Assembly: GCA_034440595.1 (NCBI GenBank)
Contig: JAWXCH010000041.1
Span: forward strand, 1 to 15,294
Reading direction: 5' to 3'
Origin: JAWXCH01 sp034440595
GTDB taxonomy: Bacteria > Planctomycetota > Planctomycetia > Pirellulales > JALHPA01
Length of the DNA stretch: 15,294 nucleotides
Shown here: positions 14,350 to 15,294 of the stretch, piece by piece
Numbering within the stretch: the first letter of the stretch is position 1
Layout of the letters: each line of letters opens with the position of its first letter
Program-made: the position numbers and the translations under genes
Notes under the pieces: model-generated
The model's input: the letters and a program-made list of their open reading frames with translations, nothing else
Told to the model about the DNA's origin: nothing
The model's database searches: none

Positions 14350-15294
14350 ATGGGGATTTTTCGTATTCGGTTGGGGCATGTGGCTCGTTTCACTCACGGA
14401 TTGGTGCCGGGCGTTCTCGCATTAACTGCGGCACTGGCGATCCTGGCCGATGCATCTTCAGTCGTAGCGCAGCAATCTCGAGCAGGGGCCGCCCGAGCGG
14501 GCACTGCCAAATCCGGTGTGCGACCAGCAGCGATCGGCGCAAACGATCTGTTTCCGGCACCGCCGCTGGTTCCACAGCCATCGTTACGGGCTGCCGCTGC
14601 CGCGCCCGTCAACCGTGCCGCGGCTGAGGTGGCTACTGAGGAGGGCGCGGTAGAATTGCCCCCTGGTGCTGCCGCCCCCGGTGTCATCGGCGAGACCAAC
14701 CCGGGCAATGTCCTGATCAAAGATGCCTGGACCAAAAGCAGCACTGCCAAAGACGAAGGGGACTTCAGCGAGATCATCGCCATGTGCGAAGAAGGCCTCA
14801 AGCACAAGCCATCGAAAGAAAATACGGCCTACGCACAGCGACTCTGTGCCTGGTCCTATAACCGTCGCGGAGAACGATTTTCCGAATTAGGCAACGAAGC
14901 CGAAGCGCTGAAGGATTTTACGGCTGCGATTTCGTACGATGGCAACCACTGGCGTGCGATTCACAACCGCGGGGTCAGTCACGCCACACTGGGCAAGATC
15001 AACGAAGCGATGGCCGATTTTACCCGTGCGTTACAGATCAATCCGGCCTATGCCAACACCTGGTTCAATCGCGGTGAACTCCGTTCAGACCAGCGGGATT
15101 ACGCCAAGGCGGTGACCGATTACACCGAGGCTTTGCGACTTTCGCCCAATGAGGGAGAGTTTTATAGCCGCCGTGGTTTTGCGTATTCACGCTCGGGAAA
15201 TCACAAACAGGCGATGAGCGATTTTAACACGGCGATCAAGTTGAAGCCGAACGACGCGTCGGTTCGTTTGCGTCGTGGTGAGATTCATATGACC
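14350..15294 (+). CDS. Secreted TPR-repeat protein (3' end outside window)
   Basis: The frame is open from ATG 14350 to the right edge, 315 codons without a stop. The start is fixed by AAGGAGG six bases upstream. A signal peptide (LVPGVLALTAALAILADASSVVA) is likely cut after residue 40. An Ala/Pro-rich, probably disordered linker (about 41-120) follows. Residues 138-174 (DFSEIIAMCEEGL ... NRRGE) match residues 46-82 of the TPR protein at 5152, with identical Cys-to-RRG spacing. TPR units follow from about 180, for example AIHNRGVSHATLGKINEAMADFTRALQINP, TWFNRGELRSDQRDYAKAVTDYTEALRLSP and FYSRRGFAYSRSGNHKQAMSDFNTAIKLKP, and the array is still running at the window edge. It is probably a periplasmic or envelope protein-binding scaffold; the partner is unknown. 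The gene is not co-transcribed with fumC if the hairpin at 14181 terminates. Confidence 0.9.
   Translation, partial: MGIFRIRLGHVARFTHGLVPGVLALTAALAILADASSVVAQQSRAGAARAGTAKSGVRPAAIGANDLFPAPPLVPQPSLRAAAAAPVNRAAAEVATEEGAVELPPGAAAPGVIGETNPGNVLIKDAWTKSSTAKDEGDFSEIIAMCEEGLKHKPSKENTAYAQRLCAWSYNRRGERFSELGNEAEALKDFTAAISYDGNHWRAIHNRGVSHATLGKINEAMADFTRALQINPAYANTWFNRGELRSDQRDYAKAVTDYTEALRLSPNEGEFYSRRGFAYSRSGNHKQAMSDFNTAIKLKPNDASVRLRRGEIHMT

Overview
The window looks like chromosomal DNA of a planctomycete, most likely of the Pirellula/Rhodopirellula type. The evidence is the set of lineage-typical families: a PSCyt1 cytochrome domain fused to WD40 repeats, a PSCyt2/PSD1 (DUF1549/DUF1553) protein, an exoprotein with the N-terminal LEPRxMLAG motif, and secreted TPR proteins with the characteristic 'LNNLAWVLS...RDGKRAIELA' ending. 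The order is inferred from gene content only. Almost every product carries an export signal, so this is mainly a cell-envelope/extracytoplasmic gene neighbourhood with two cytoplasmic genes (a DCC-family protein and class II fumarase).

Layout. 1-1385 (+): 3' part of a PSCyt1-WD40 gene, open at the left edge. 1479-4871 (+): a large PSCyt2/PSD1 protein, probably co-transcribed with it. 5152-7023 (+): secreted TPR protein with a charged tail. 7252-9801 (+): LEPR/dockerin/DUF4114/Calx-beta-like exoprotein ending in a calpain (C2) protease domain with the complete Gln/Cys/His/Asn set. 9782-10576 (+): overlapping small secreted protein of unknown function with a duplicated motif. 10650-10673: perfect 24-nt palindrome between convergent genes. 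10699-11847 (-): secreted TolB-like beta-propeller gene whose sixth blade lies behind an in-frame TGA. 12072-12521 (+): DCC (DUF393) protein. 12746-14170 (+): fumC, preceded by a leader rich in hairpins. 14350-15294 (+): a second secreted TPR protein, open at the right edge and paralogous to the one at 5152.

How the genes may work together. The first two genes form the usual planctomycete envelope cytochrome/PSD pair, although no DUF1501 partner lies next to the PSD1 gene here. The calpain gene and the overlapping downstream gene form a translationally coupled pair inside an AT-richer patch. They are the best candidate for a little-described unit: a secreted calpain-type protease with a co-made accessory or inhibitor protein. 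That functional link is inference from gene position only.

No tRNA, rRNA, CRISPR array, transposase, phage gene or replication origin was seen. No stretch longer than 300 bases lacks a gene; the largest gaps (4872-5151, 7024-7251, 11848-12071, 12522-12745) are described below where they hold something.
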